Shown here piece by piece: positions 23,701-34,202 of a DNA stretch of 64,000 nucleotides. Position numbers and translations under genes: made by a program. Below the pieces are notes generated by a model. The model was not told where the DNA came from, ran no database searches, and was given only the letters and a program-made list of their open reading frames with translations. Each line of letters opens with the position of its first letter. Position 1 is the first letter of the stretch. Origin of the DNA: Suillus spraguei (lineage: Eukaryota > Basidiomycota > Agaricomycetes > Boletales > Suillaceae); assembly GCA_016800925.1 (NCBI GenBank), contig JABCPU010000009.1:1-64000 (forward strand). The letters run 5' to 3'.

Positions 23701-25336
23701 ATGTTAATCCCATCAGCGGATGTGCATCTATTCGAAAATATAGTACGTACTATCACGTTGGATGGGATCGTGGGCGATCCCGCTCAGCATTGTGAACTTG
23801 GACGTTTCAGTGAGAAGGAAGCGGTCGCCCATCCAAGGGAAGAAATGGGTGAGACTATAATGGCGTCCTCGAACACCCTTGGGGATACCAGTGCTTCCAC
23901 TGGTGAAAGATAGCGTGCCGATGCTGTCGGGTCCCAAAATGACATTAGGATCCGTTTCTGCGAGACGGATCTGCGTCTTCAAAACATCAATTCCGTCGTT
24001 CGCGCCTCCGAGTATTTGACCGGTGGGAGAAAACTCAAGCGCGGGCACCTCCACGCGGATTTTCAGTTCCGTAGATAGGAATTCGCGCACAGAAGGCGCA
24101 ATTTTGCCAGCACCTGAAAGGACAACAAGGCCACGAGGTTGAGCTACCTGAAGGTATACTATCTGCCGTGAAGGCGGATATGCAGGATCTGAACCGAGTT
24201 ACAAATGAATTGAAAGAAACACAAGATATCGTACCTATGACTGAGAATGTCGCACCGCTCTTAAGGACTGCCATAACAGCTACAACCAGCTCGACACTAC
24301 GATGTGCGTAGATCATGACGACTTCCTCCCTCTTCACACCACCTGCTAGGAGGTGGTGTGCTAGGATGTTAGAGGCTCTTCGAATGTCTCCGTAAGTGAA
24401 TGTTCGCCTCGTCTGCGGTTCGCTGGGAATAGATGCAGATATGCTTTGAATGATACACGACCTATCAGGCCACTTCTGCGCATTACGAGAAAATACATCT
24501 GTGATGGCTCCCTTCCAGTCACACCAATGCAAATTCGCTGTTGGGTTGGGCAAGCGTTCGCGTTGGGCAGCCGTCAAGAGAGGAACAGAACCGACTGCTG
24601 TAGTTGGATTAGCGGACACCTTCCGTAGAAGCACAGAGAGCTGGTCGACGATAAACGATATACGGGAAGATGTGAAAAGCAATGAATTAAAGAGGATTCG
24701 AAGGGAAATGTGGGGAGCCAACGAGGCGCGTGTAGTAGTGGGTGGTCGGGTGACGAAGATGGTAAGATCGGACGTTAAGCTGGTGGATCGGATAAAGTTA
24801 TCCCGTGGCTGATCTGTTTCATCGAAGAAACGGACACGGAAAAGGGGACGGGAGGCTTCGACAGAGTCGTCTTTGTCCTTGTGCAAGGCCCGTACGATCG
24901 TCTCATAGGGCAGCAGGTCCGCCTCGGCCTCGCGTTCGACGTGCTGAACACGGCGGACGATAGTCCAGAATGAATCTGATGGCTCCACTGAAAGTCGAAG
25001 AATCAAAGGAGAGCTTGCAGTGGCAGAGGAGGAGCCAATGACAAAGTCTGTATCACCAGTGTACCTGTGTAGAAGGACGAGAAAAGCAGAGAGGAGTAGG
25101 TGGAAGGCCGATGGTCTAGTTCCAGAAGTTTTACTCTCATCCTCTTCACCATCCTCGCTCTCGGCATGAAGAGCAAGTTTCAAAAGACTGAGTGAGGTCT
25201 GCTCTGAAAGATCTGCTAGATGAGCGGCTTCGATGAGTCTATTAACACCAGTCGATCGCGGATAATCTGTGGGTAGAGACATCACAGGTAGATTCTGTAG
25301 CCTCGCAAGCACTCTGGAGAGTGCATCTGAGGCCAT
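20781..25336 (-). CDS. LYS2: L-2-aminoadipate reductase (alpha-aminoadipate reductase)
   Basis: This large NRPS-like enzyme reduces alpha-aminoadipate to its semialdehyde in fungal lysine synthesis, using ATP and NADPH. The ATG is at 25336 and the stop at 20781; about 1430 residues with five short introns, near the usual size. In order: an N-terminal condensation-like region, an adenylation domain ([43 protein letters not shown]), a carrier domain with the phosphopantetheine Ser in [14 protein letters not shown], and an NADP reductase domain ([38 protein letters not shown]). The frame breaks at about 21536: GGG where four G would join EVQK to [11 protein letters not shown]. Everything on both sides is highly conserved. 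Because the gene is normally needed for lysine synthesis, a sequence error or a recent null allele are both possible. Confidence 0.95.
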
Positions 25337-25794
25337 TTTGACGGTTGAGGATAGGAGATCGTGACTGTAGTCAAGAGAGCGAATTGAATATCTTACTATA
25401 AAACTGTGTCGTTAGTCTTAAACGCGCGTGCTCGGAGTCTCGGACAGACTATGTCTATGATAATAATTACATAAATTACGGCCGAAAGTCACTAGTCATA
25501 ATTTTGTTTCTACTTTATAGCAAGTCATGATCAATATTTGCTACACTTGCAATAATGTTTCTGCACTTGACAAGTTTGCCACAGACATGTTTCTTGCATA
25601 TCCATCAACGTTGCGTACGAACTTGAATTGATACATCTGTTGAATTGACAGCATCTGAAGACCGAAGCTAAAACTTTGGTCATGTGACATTTGGCCTCTG
25701 CGGAGTTAAGTAGTCACGCAGACTAACTCCTAAGTTTCAACCTTCGACACAACTACCACTTCCTGAGAGGGGCGCTATCATACACGTTCTGTTT
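25337..25794. promoter_or_regulatory. Shared divergent upstream region of LYS2 and the F-box gene
   Basis: These 458 bp separate the start codons of two divergent genes, so promoters of both should lie here. It is AT-rich in the middle (25440-25560). I recognised no specific operator. Confidence 0.5.
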
Positions 25795-27823
25795 ATGGGG
25801 TGCGCCAGCAGTCACCAGCGCTTCCTCAGGACACACGAGTCAATGTTTGTAGCGCCAATTCCTGAAAATTTGGAGCTGCAAGTCTTAGATCCTTCTAAAA
25901 TCATAACCACGCCGGTTGGGATATTATCGCTTCCTGCAGAGTTGATATATCACATTTTTCTTCTCCTTCATTTAAAGGACCTTTCTTGTTGTGTATTAGT
26001 CCGTTATTTCACGTGGTTCCATGATTTCTATAGGCTGACTTTTGGAGTACGCTAGGCCTGCAAAACCTTTTGGCATGTGGCCCAGAATTTCGCCAACATT
26101 CAATTCTTGTTGGAGCTTTATGCTTGGGGTTTAACGGAGACTCCTTTCTTGGACTGTATTGACGTTTCTAGCAAGATATATTCGTTCAAGAGATCAGCAT
26201 CCATGTGGCGGTTTGACTTCCATTTGAACACCATTTTTGAAGAAACAGTGGCTGTTAACATTACTGGTCATACTCTCTCCATGCAATCCGTGAAGTGTGG
26301 GCTCTGGTGGATGTACACTCACGCAACGAGTAGGCTCTTCATTCGGGGTACGATACGAATACAAAACTCTCCCAGACGTGGCCTACACCTAGCTTGGTCT
26401 TGCAGGCAAACTCCTTTATGTTGAAATCAATCGTTGTCGACCCTCTACAGGACCTTGTGGTCGTTGTGTTTCGGACCAGTTACAGTCCAGATGATGGCCT
26501 CCTTTCGGTGGCATTTCGGTTGGCTTCATCACGAAGTCCACACCCAGATTCTGCATGCACTTCTTTGAAATGCAAGCATCCTTGTGATGTGGTACGTTTC
26601 ACTGAGGTTTTTATTGTGGGTCTGCCTGCGATCTGTGGGGATCACATAATTGTGCTCTATTATACGATGAACTTCGGTTCACTTGGGACGGCGTCCAACA
26701 TTTTTATACAAGTGATAGATTGGAAAAAGGGGCGCGCGAAAGGTGTAAGTCTACTTTACTCTCGAAAAATCTACCACTCAACATGATCAGTATCCTTTAT
26801 GTGAACTAGGTGGGAGAGAGGCAAATTTTCATCTACTCGACGAACAAAGGATTGTTGTCATCGGCCCAGAAGGCCGTATGGTACACATTACCAGAACTCG
26901 ATGGTTCGCCTCAGCGCCGAATTTCATATATCCTTCCGCACGTGCGACGAGGTCTTGATTACTATGTCTATCCAGGACAAACAAGGGTCAGCCCGGTCTA
27001 TGCGATCCATGCCTCCCCATTGTTCCACGGTGCGGCGGCTCGCCCAAACCTCATGCCCGACTACATAACTTCTCTGGAATCACAGATCATGGTTTTAGAG
27101 GTTCTCTCCAGCGCATGGCAGGTGATTTTAGTCGTCGACATGGTCATCTTCTCAGAAAAAGCCATACGCTCAGAGACATCTGTTGAGATTCCCTGGTCAG
27201 AGTGGGGACCTAAGTACGCGCGCTGCTTTCCGCATCATCCAAGCCACCAAATCAGCGTGTTTGGCAGCAAAATGGCATATGCCCTACCTCAGGATCGCAC
27301 TCCTGAACCTGGACAAAGACTGGAAAAGCTCTCTGTGGAGGGTTTCTTCTACGTACACATCTGGGACTTCAATAGAGCCATTGCTCGCTCGGAACGTTCG
27401 GATAACGTCTACGGTTGCAATTAATCGGCTCGTCCCATCCGCAGGCCTGGTCGGCTGGCTGTGACGATCTTCGACGAAGGCGATGAAAACATCATCACAA
27501 ATTTTCCTTACACTACTGCTGTCTGCCCCACAGGTTTCTCGACGCGTTACTTTGACCAGTTTTTTTTGGAACAGGATCGACTTACTTTGTCATGGGTAGG
27601 CATCTTTGTAGCAACACAAGAATGTTTGAACGTGATTAAATTATAGATTCGCCCTGACTCGGTTCAGATTCAGGTCGTTTCTCCCTCACCGATGGTGGCA
27701 ACCTCTGAGACTAATCATGGTCAAAAGCTGCAGCAGAAAAACTCTCACTACAGGTCGAACACCCTTGGATTATTCTACCTACTGAATAAGTTAAGAAGAC
27801 GGCCGCCGAGACACTTAGAATAA
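25795..27823 (+). CDS. F-box domain protein
   Basis: The ATG at 25795 begins an N-terminus that leads into the F-box GILSLPAELIYHIFLLLHLKDL, interrupted after SCC by an intron and continued as CKTFWHVAQNFANIQFLLEL. Further exons match the middle and end of Agaricomycete F-box proteins: LKSIVVDPLQDLVVVVFRTS, GQTRVSPVYAIH, then TIFDEGDENIITNFPY and FFLEQDRLTLSW. A last exon after an intron ends at a TAA at 27821. F-box proteins link substrates to SCF ubiquitin ligases; the target is unknown. Exon borders around 26290-26410 and 27420 are my estimates, and one exon join there is uncertain. Confidence 0.75.
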
Positions 27824-27855
27824 ACAGTCTCTCTTGGATGTACTAAATGCTCCGT

Positions 27856-28400
27856 TCACGTCTTCAAACGAAACTCGAGGCTAACCTGCAAGTGCATGAC
27901 CGGTGTCAGCAACAGTATGGCTCAATAATAAATAAATTTTGTCACCATATAATCAGCTTTCATTCATAAGCAGTAGCTAAAATCAGTGGAGTTCATAGAC
28001 TTGTTCCCGTATCCCTGGGCCGGAACCTACATTGTTCGTTTGATTAACACCCTGACACGCACGCCAATTTGCCTTCTTTGGCGAACAGGGACCACAATCA
28101 CTCATCCTTGCTCACGTTGAGTGTCTGGTTTTGTAAGTTTGTGCAAAGAGGTGATATTTGCATCGGAACCGCTTCTCACATATACTTACATTAATATATG
28201 CCAAGTAAAGGCCACAGTCCTTGTTCTTCATCAATACCAGATACATTTGTGTCGCTGGGTCATATATGTACTTCCCAAACCACTATTGATACTACTCATC
28301 AGTGGCTGAAACTTCATCCCTACCTACTGACCTGACCACTGTCGCCGGGCTTCAAAGGACGCTGATACCTAACGTTTATCAGACGACCATACATAGACAT
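27856..28400 (-). pseudogene. Dead tandem copy of the small unknown gene
   Basis: The minus-strand sequence matches the gene at 28911-29549 through all exons and introns: start MSMYGRLINVRYQ, then WFGKYIYDPATQMYLV and LYLAYIN. In the third exon the segment matching ECWW reads DE-stop, a TGA in place of TGC. The acceptor before that exon is also changed, and the tail is cut short after SLEFRLKT. It is therefore a non-functional duplicate. Confidence 0.65.
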
Positions 28401-28910
28401 GGTAGAATTTTTTGTTTGGAAGTAGTAGGAAAATGTCAGAGTAAGTTGGGCTTCAGTCCTGATATCCTAAGGTCATTTATACTATGCGTTCCAGGCTCAG
28501 CATTCTGCTGTTCCGAGCATTATACGAGCCCCTGAATCGTGGTAATGCTGGCTAACCATACAGAGTTAATGCAATTCATGGTTCACCAGGTGGTCAGGGG
28601 CATCGTAACAAAGTTGAGATATTCCGGCACTTGACTGATCGCAAAACATCTAGCTCCTTGTCTTCGCTCGCATGCCAGTGAGCTGCACCAAATCTCCCCA
28701 AAACCCCACCCACCCCATTTCCATAATCAGTTGCCCAGACTTGATGTCACTTCGTGCCTCCTGCAGCATCCCACTCTCGAGTCTCGCCCCCTCACTACCC
28801 TATGTACTATTATGTTGACACAGCAAGAACCAATTGAAAAATCTATCCGTAGTACATGGTTTACAATATAATACAATCTGAGAAAAATTCTCAGGCAGCT
28901 TCAACATTTG
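28401..28910. other. Intergenic between the tandem small genes
   Basis: It serves as the upstream region of the dead copy and the 3' flank of the live one. No gene-like frame is seen; the ORF at 28302-28535 is antisense to the dead copy. Confidence 0.5.
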
Positions 28911-29549
28911 CTAGTAATCTGACAGCATCCACAGCTGTGCATCATTGGGTTCCCGGGCGAACTCAAGGCGGACCTGCAAGTGCATAACACTTGTGTCAGC
29001 AACAGTATGATACGATAGTAAATGAACTGTATCACATCATAAGCTTTCTCTTCCGGGTCCATAATCAAGTAGTAGCCAGAGTTAGCGGAATCATTCACAG
29101 ACTTGGTGTCGTCAGGGTCATATGCATGCGGCCGCAGGAATCTACATTAAGTGACTCATTAGTACAATGCTAGGTTTGATTAACACCTTGATACGAACGC
29201 CAGTTTGTCTTCTTTGATGAACAGGGTCCACCAGCACTCATTATCGCTCACGTCAACTGTTAGGTCCTGCAAATTTGTGCAAAGAGGTGAGATTTGCATC
29301 GGAACCGCTTTTCGCAGATACTTACCTTGGTAGTATATGCTAAGTAAGGGCCATCGTTCCCGGACCTCAGCGATACCTGGTATGTTTGTGTTGCGGGGTC
29401 ATATCTGTACTTCCCAACCCACTATTGGTATCACTCGTCAGTGACAGAACTGGAACTTCATCATAGCTACCTACTGATGAGTCGTTGTCGTCGTAATCCA
29501 ACTGCTCAGGCTGATACTTGACGTTTGTCACACGAGCATACATCGACAT
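28911..29549 (-). CDS. Small protein of unknown function, five exons
   Basis: The ATG is at 29549. Exons splice in frame: MSMYARVTNVKYQPEQLD, then WVGKYRYDPATQTYQVSL, DLTVDVSDNECWWTLFIKED, FLRPHAYDPDDTKSVND and finally VRLEFAREPNDAQLWMLSDY with a stop at 28911. The product has about 138 residues, is rich in aromatic and acidic residues, and has no signal peptide or membrane segment. The short Trp-containing strands recall beta-trefoil or lectin-like folds, but I could not match a family. Conservation of all exons between this gene and its dead neighbour supports the model. Confidence 0.6.
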
Positions 29550-29908
29550 GGTTGGGTTTGTTGTTTGGAAGTAGGAAAAGACGAGAGTGAGTTGGGCTTT
29601 GGTCGTCACATCGTAACATCATTTATGTGTTCCAGGGCACATATGCTGGCTAACCATACAGAGGGTGATCAGTGGCATCATAACAAAAATGTATTCCGGC
29701 ACTTCACATTGCAAAACATCCGACTCCGCGTGTTCGCTTGCGAGGAATGTTTGTCTATAGCGGAATGATCTCTCGGCAGTGACTAGTACAACATCCTTTG
29801 AGTTGCCTTAACAAGCTCGTGCATTTATCAAAGCTTTCTGACACGTGTAATACAAGAAAAAGACGTTACGGACATTTGTTGGGTATATTAGATTAATAAT
29901 AAGATAAC

Positions 29909-30785
29909 GAGTCTCGAAAGGTCTTCTTCAGCCATTGTGCAACTCTCTGTAGCCTAAGTGCCAGAGGTCGGGGCATAACTACTCAAAAAAATAGATAACA
30001 AATGATTGATCTATCAGCACTGTTCCAAATGTAATACCAGAGTAGAGCGGTGGCCAAACATATTTTTGTCACACTGATCACAGTGATTTGTTCTGCACGC
30101 TGCAACTTTATCCCACAGTACTCGTAAAATTTGCTTAGATGTTGACAAAGTCTCCTTCCTTCGGCTCGAGTATATTGTCAGAGTCAACAGGTAGAGAAGC
30201 TCATTGGAGCTGATCGTGACAAATGGGTGCATGAGCCGCGCTGAGTGCAAGCCGGGTGTTTGCGAGATTAGTAAGAACGATATAACCATACAATCAAGAA
30301 TACCCTTGAACAAATGTCCTGGCACCAGTACTGTACTTACCATTATGATACGAGAAATAATGTGCCACGACTGGCAAATATTCTTCGCGAGCGAGATCCG
30401 GAGGAATGTTTTGTAACCTCTTTTGTAACGGAAGCGGCATGCCGTCCGCACTGGGAAATCAAGTGATGATCGTGCCCCGCATTCGACAAACATTCCCCGT
30501 GGGCGAAATCGAGGAACGTTTGAAAATCCTCTTGTAATTCATAGTCAGGATGTCGCTAGGAAAGCAACCGATCTAGGAAAACGATCGTTATAACGCCGTC
30601 GCCGAATATTCCTGGCAAGCGAGTATGGAAGTGTCACGGGCGCCCAGTAGGGGGCGCTTATGTAGTCACTGCTGAGAATCCAGTAGACATGTCCTTAATC
30701 GAGGAATGGTGCTTAACTGCTTTGGCGATGAAAATGAGAGTGCCAGGATGAGGTAGATTCGTTGACAAATATTCTTGGTAAGCGA
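29909..30785. repeat. Segmental duplication, copy 1 (partner at 37546-38341)
   Basis: Long stretches match the second copy in the same orientation, including TCGGCTCGAGTATATTG, TTCCTGGCAAGCGA, GAGGAATGGTGCTTAACTGC and GTGCCAGGATGAGGTAGATT. On the minus strand both copies keep a peptide-like segment YLSTNLPHPGT (or YLSMNLPHPGT) and KAVKHHS. This suggests both derive from one gene now decayed here. Family not recognised. Confidence 0.7.
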
Positions 30786-31329
30786 CAGCTCCTTTTGTGA
30801 TGAAAGTTCCGGAGTAGTGGTTACATGATTGTTCACGAGGTGGTGAGTTGCAATTACGGGGCTGTGGTACCCGGATGTCAGAATGCCGAGCATGTACCCC
30901 AGCGGGAATCCGCATATAGGTGATATATACTGATCACTTATTGTATTCTCCTTGCCTTCTGAATAACGAAACACATGTCCATCCACGATATTCTTCAAAG
31001 GCTGAAGTGGCCTGACTGCCGATTGTTGACCAAAGATAGCGCAAAGGTCGAAGGTGCGAGCTTTACCCAGCGCCAGAAAGGTATAGGATTTTGGTGATAC
31101 TTCAACTTGTTCTTGGTGATTTCAACAAACTGTGGCACAAATTTCACACTGATAGCCCTCGAGTTGAGAAAGTTCCCCTAGGGATAGCCTGGGCCGTAAC
31201 ATTATTGTTCTAAACAAAGTTGGAAGCCCGTCAGCTACAATAAAAGACTCACTCGAACACATCGCCACCTCTGCGCCTACGTTCTGGTGTGGCCTCTACT
31301 TTTCCTTTGCATGTCTCTTCGACGATACC
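30786..31329. other. Intergenic, no gene seen
   Basis: Frames here are short and interrupted. The minus frame at 30666-30998 overlaps the duplicated segment and lacks any known motif. Confidence 0.5.
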
Positions 31330-31856
31330 TCATCGTGCCAATTCACCTATTGCTCTGAGTTGATCAAGAGCCGGCTCACCAGCTCCCACATGCACAGGCC
31401 CTCCGTTTTTCGTCCTCATAGACACTTCGTTATTCGAATCTGACTTGAAGGCTGATGCATGATGGACAGGCTGTTCAAAGACGAAATTGATTAGGATGGC
31501 CAACTCGAAGAGCGCGGAGCGCCACTGCATCTCGACGGAGTCGATAGTATCATTCAGGCCAGCTTGGACGCCCTGCTGCTCGAACCTGACCCGAAGGGTA
31601 ATGACTGTAAGGCTATTTAGAGGATCAATGAGAATGGGAAGAATGAAACCCCAGGCTGGCCTTGGTCCGACCTTGGACTTTACCCCAGGACCCAGAAGTC
31701 TACGTATGTAGCATAGCCCCAGAATGGCCGGACGTTCTCACCCGTGTTGTGTTTGGATATTACTAGTCCGTGCGCTTCATCTTCTTCCCCACAGAACATA
31801 TCTCTGATATCGCATCTGAAGACTGTCGTACAAGCCCCCCATTCACTTTTCCCCAT
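31330..31856 (-). CDS. Small hypothetical protein, two exons
   Basis: The ATG at 31856 gives an exon GKSEWGACTTVFRC...HNTGENVRPFWGYATYV. Donor GTAAAG near 31683 and an acceptor near 31615 join it in frame to LTVITLRVRFEQQGVQAGLN, SVEMQWRSALFELAILINFV and VHVGAGEPALDQLRAIGELA, with a stop at 31330. The product has about 155-170 residues and one moderately hydrophobic stretch. I do not recognise a domain. The open second exon and the in-frame splice support a gene; expression is unproven. Confidence 0.45.
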
Positions 31857-32337
31857 TATTTCATGCTACGTTGCTACGCCTATTGGTTTGTCCTATAACC
31901 CCTTTTGCGCATGTGCATGAGTAGCAAGTATTGTAAAATTTGATTCAGCCCTGCAATCACGGTGTGAATACACGGAAGGCCTGACATGCGTCCTCCAGAA
32001 ACCTATCAGTACTTTGGTTTTCAGGTCAGACAAGAGTTTTTTCTGTAAAACCTTTGTCCTTCACAAAATCGTTGACCTGCAGTGAGAATAACTTTGATAG
32101 AAAGTATACGTACAGCGGTACTGCTGCCTGAAGGGGATTGCTTGTAGGATATAGGATGGATCCGAGATCAGAATGTGTGTCACGGTGGATCCGGAGCAAT
32201 CTGCTGGGATTTCAGATATTATGTGGTCGAATGCAGTACAGCCACGAAAGAAAGAGCTTGGATATTCACCGAAGCGATACTAGTAAAGGGGCCAATGGTG
32301 GGTAGGTTCTTCCTAAAACCAAGAACGTTCTTCAGCA
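31857..32337. other. Intergenic, no gene seen
   Basis: Divergent upstream region between the hypothetical gene and the small secreted peptide gene. Nothing else stands out. Confidence 0.5.
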
Positions 32338-32344
32338 TATAAAA
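32338..32344 (+). promoter_or_regulatory. TATA box of the small secreted peptide gene
   Basis: TATAAAA lies 69 nt upstream of the ATG at 32407, with a short pyrimidine- and CA-rich leader between them. This is a well-placed core promoter. Confidence 0.65.
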
Positions 32345-32406
32345 GCAAGGCATCTTCCTACTAACTCTTCAGGTTTCGTTAGTCCTATATCACATCCTCA
32401 CATACA

Positions 32407-32550
32407 ATGCGCTTCACCTTTGCAATCACCGTCGCTGTCATTGCTGCTTTGGCATCATCAATTTCTGCCACGCCCATTGAAACTAGTACCCAATGTCCCA
32501 CTTGGTGCTGGAAGAACAAAACATGCCAGGACTGCCTTTTGAAGACTTGC
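32407..32550 (+). CDS. Small secreted cysteine-rich protein, first exon
   Basis: The ATG at 32407 follows the TATA box. Residues 1-21 form a clear signal peptide (FTFAITVAVIAALASSISA) with a cut after SISA. The start of the mature part has five Cys within 21 residues: CPTWC, CQDC and a final C. A GTGAGT donor follows at 32551. The rest of the gene is uncertain: one possible second exon begins near 32639 and stops near 32704. Such short Cys-rich secreted proteins are common in basidiomycetes and include candidate effectors; no function can be assigned. Confidence 0.55.
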
Positions 32551-32704
32551 GTGAGTGACAGGTTTGCCTGGATTCGACAACACGACTCACTGCATGGAAG
32601 ATTTTTCTTTTCTGTGACGGATTTGATACTCGTGTAAGTTTCTACTTTCACAACGGTCCACCATGGCCGTTGGCACTGACGCGTCACCTACTAGTGATCT
32701 GTAG

Positions 32705-34118
32705 AGTTGATCACTGTGCCGTCAGGAAAACTTATCAGTGGAGTTGGTAGAATTTCCATTCGACTAAGAAATGTTAAATAAGATGTTCAAGGACACAAAA
32801 AGAATGCTATTGCGGTGCAGATCGGTCCAAGGCGCAGTGACAGTGAACATTGCTTCTGCTGAATGGGCATGGGCCTGAAAATCATACAAAATCACACAAT
32901 CACAAGGAACCCAACAAAATCACTTAGTTACGCTGCGTCTAAACATCTGCCTGGAAAGAGTGGGGAGTGCTGTGTATCCAATAGGGTGCCCTGAGAAAAT
33001 TACCATACCCACCATGAACACTTTACGAATAATGCGGCGAAGTTGTGCTCACCCGGGCGCGTCATACAATGATGGCTGCGATTTAACCGGTACCTTGAAC
33101 GGGATGGACATGCAGGTAATACAAATGTAAGTAAGTGCACAGTATGTATGGCATCAATGGACATCAAACGCACCTACCTGCGAGCTGCAGTCACGACCCT
33201 ACGACTACAACTTTCCGGGACACTCGGCAGCAGGATTAGAAAAAGTGTAAGCACCGCAGTAAAGCTACTCGAGACAATCGAGATCATTGATTTTCCTGCC
33301 AACACGTTGAACAAAGAGCAATGTTAGTGAACATCTAATAGATCTCAGGGAAAGAACTTGCCCGAACTTTCCCTCTACCATCAATAATATACTGAGCGCA
33401 GGTGACTGCTATGACGAACATTGAGGACAGTGGAGCTAATCAAAGGGAACCCGTGTCTAATGGGAATCTTCAATGTTACAACCGTCGTGGGAACTACGTT
33501 AGGGCCCAATTACCTTGGCTGTGTTTAAGCTAGACGGTGTCCCAGCGAGTGTAGTGAACAACGCTGAGGTGGGACTGCGCACGAGCAAAATGTTAAGTAG
33601 CAAGCATGAAGGAAACTGCGAGACGGAAGAAGCCACCGGCGATAAGTGATTCAGATGGTAACGACATGTAGTGTCGAAGGTGCAAGAAACGATAAGAGGT
33701 GTAAATAAGAGTGATATGCCCTAGAGGTTAATCCTCCAGGGCAGGTAACATCTGTACTACACATCGGATCAATCGTTCCGGCCAACAGGCTGTGTCTCTT
33801 AGAAGGAGAGCGATCGCTCTAATCGCGTTCTGGGCTTGCAGAGCTACTCCTTGAAGTTGTGTGATATTGAAGAGTATGTCTGAAAGTTTGGTAGAAAACT
33901 CACTGGGCGGCAACTTTTACATAAATGAACCGCGATATATCATCTAAGTCACTCGAACCTGGTGCCGAATATTGTCGAAATTTGACCCTTTAATCACAAA
34001 TGACCCTAAGGCCTGGACAACAATCTCATGCCTGACCATAGTAGCAATTGTCAATTCACACTCTACAATGGTCAAGTAAGAAAGCTAACTACAGTTACAA
34101 TCCAGCATAATCACAAGT
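32705..34118. other. Intergenic, no gene seen
   Basis: About 1.4 kb without a convincing frame. The minus ORF at 33728-33913 is 61 codons and featureless. Confidence 0.55.
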
Positions 34119-34202
34119 CATACGATCAGTTCCACTTCGTCTTGGCATACACATACAATCAGTTCCGCTTCACCTCAGCAAACCAGCCATACAATCAGTT
34201 CC
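34119..34202. repeat. Three 15-bp repeats at the 3' end of the metallophosphoesterase gene
   Basis: CATACAATCAGTTCC occurs at 34152-34166 and 34188-34202, and with one change at 34119-34133. On the minus strand the third copy contains the stop codon of the neighbouring gene (TGA at 34195-34197). Confidence 0.85.
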
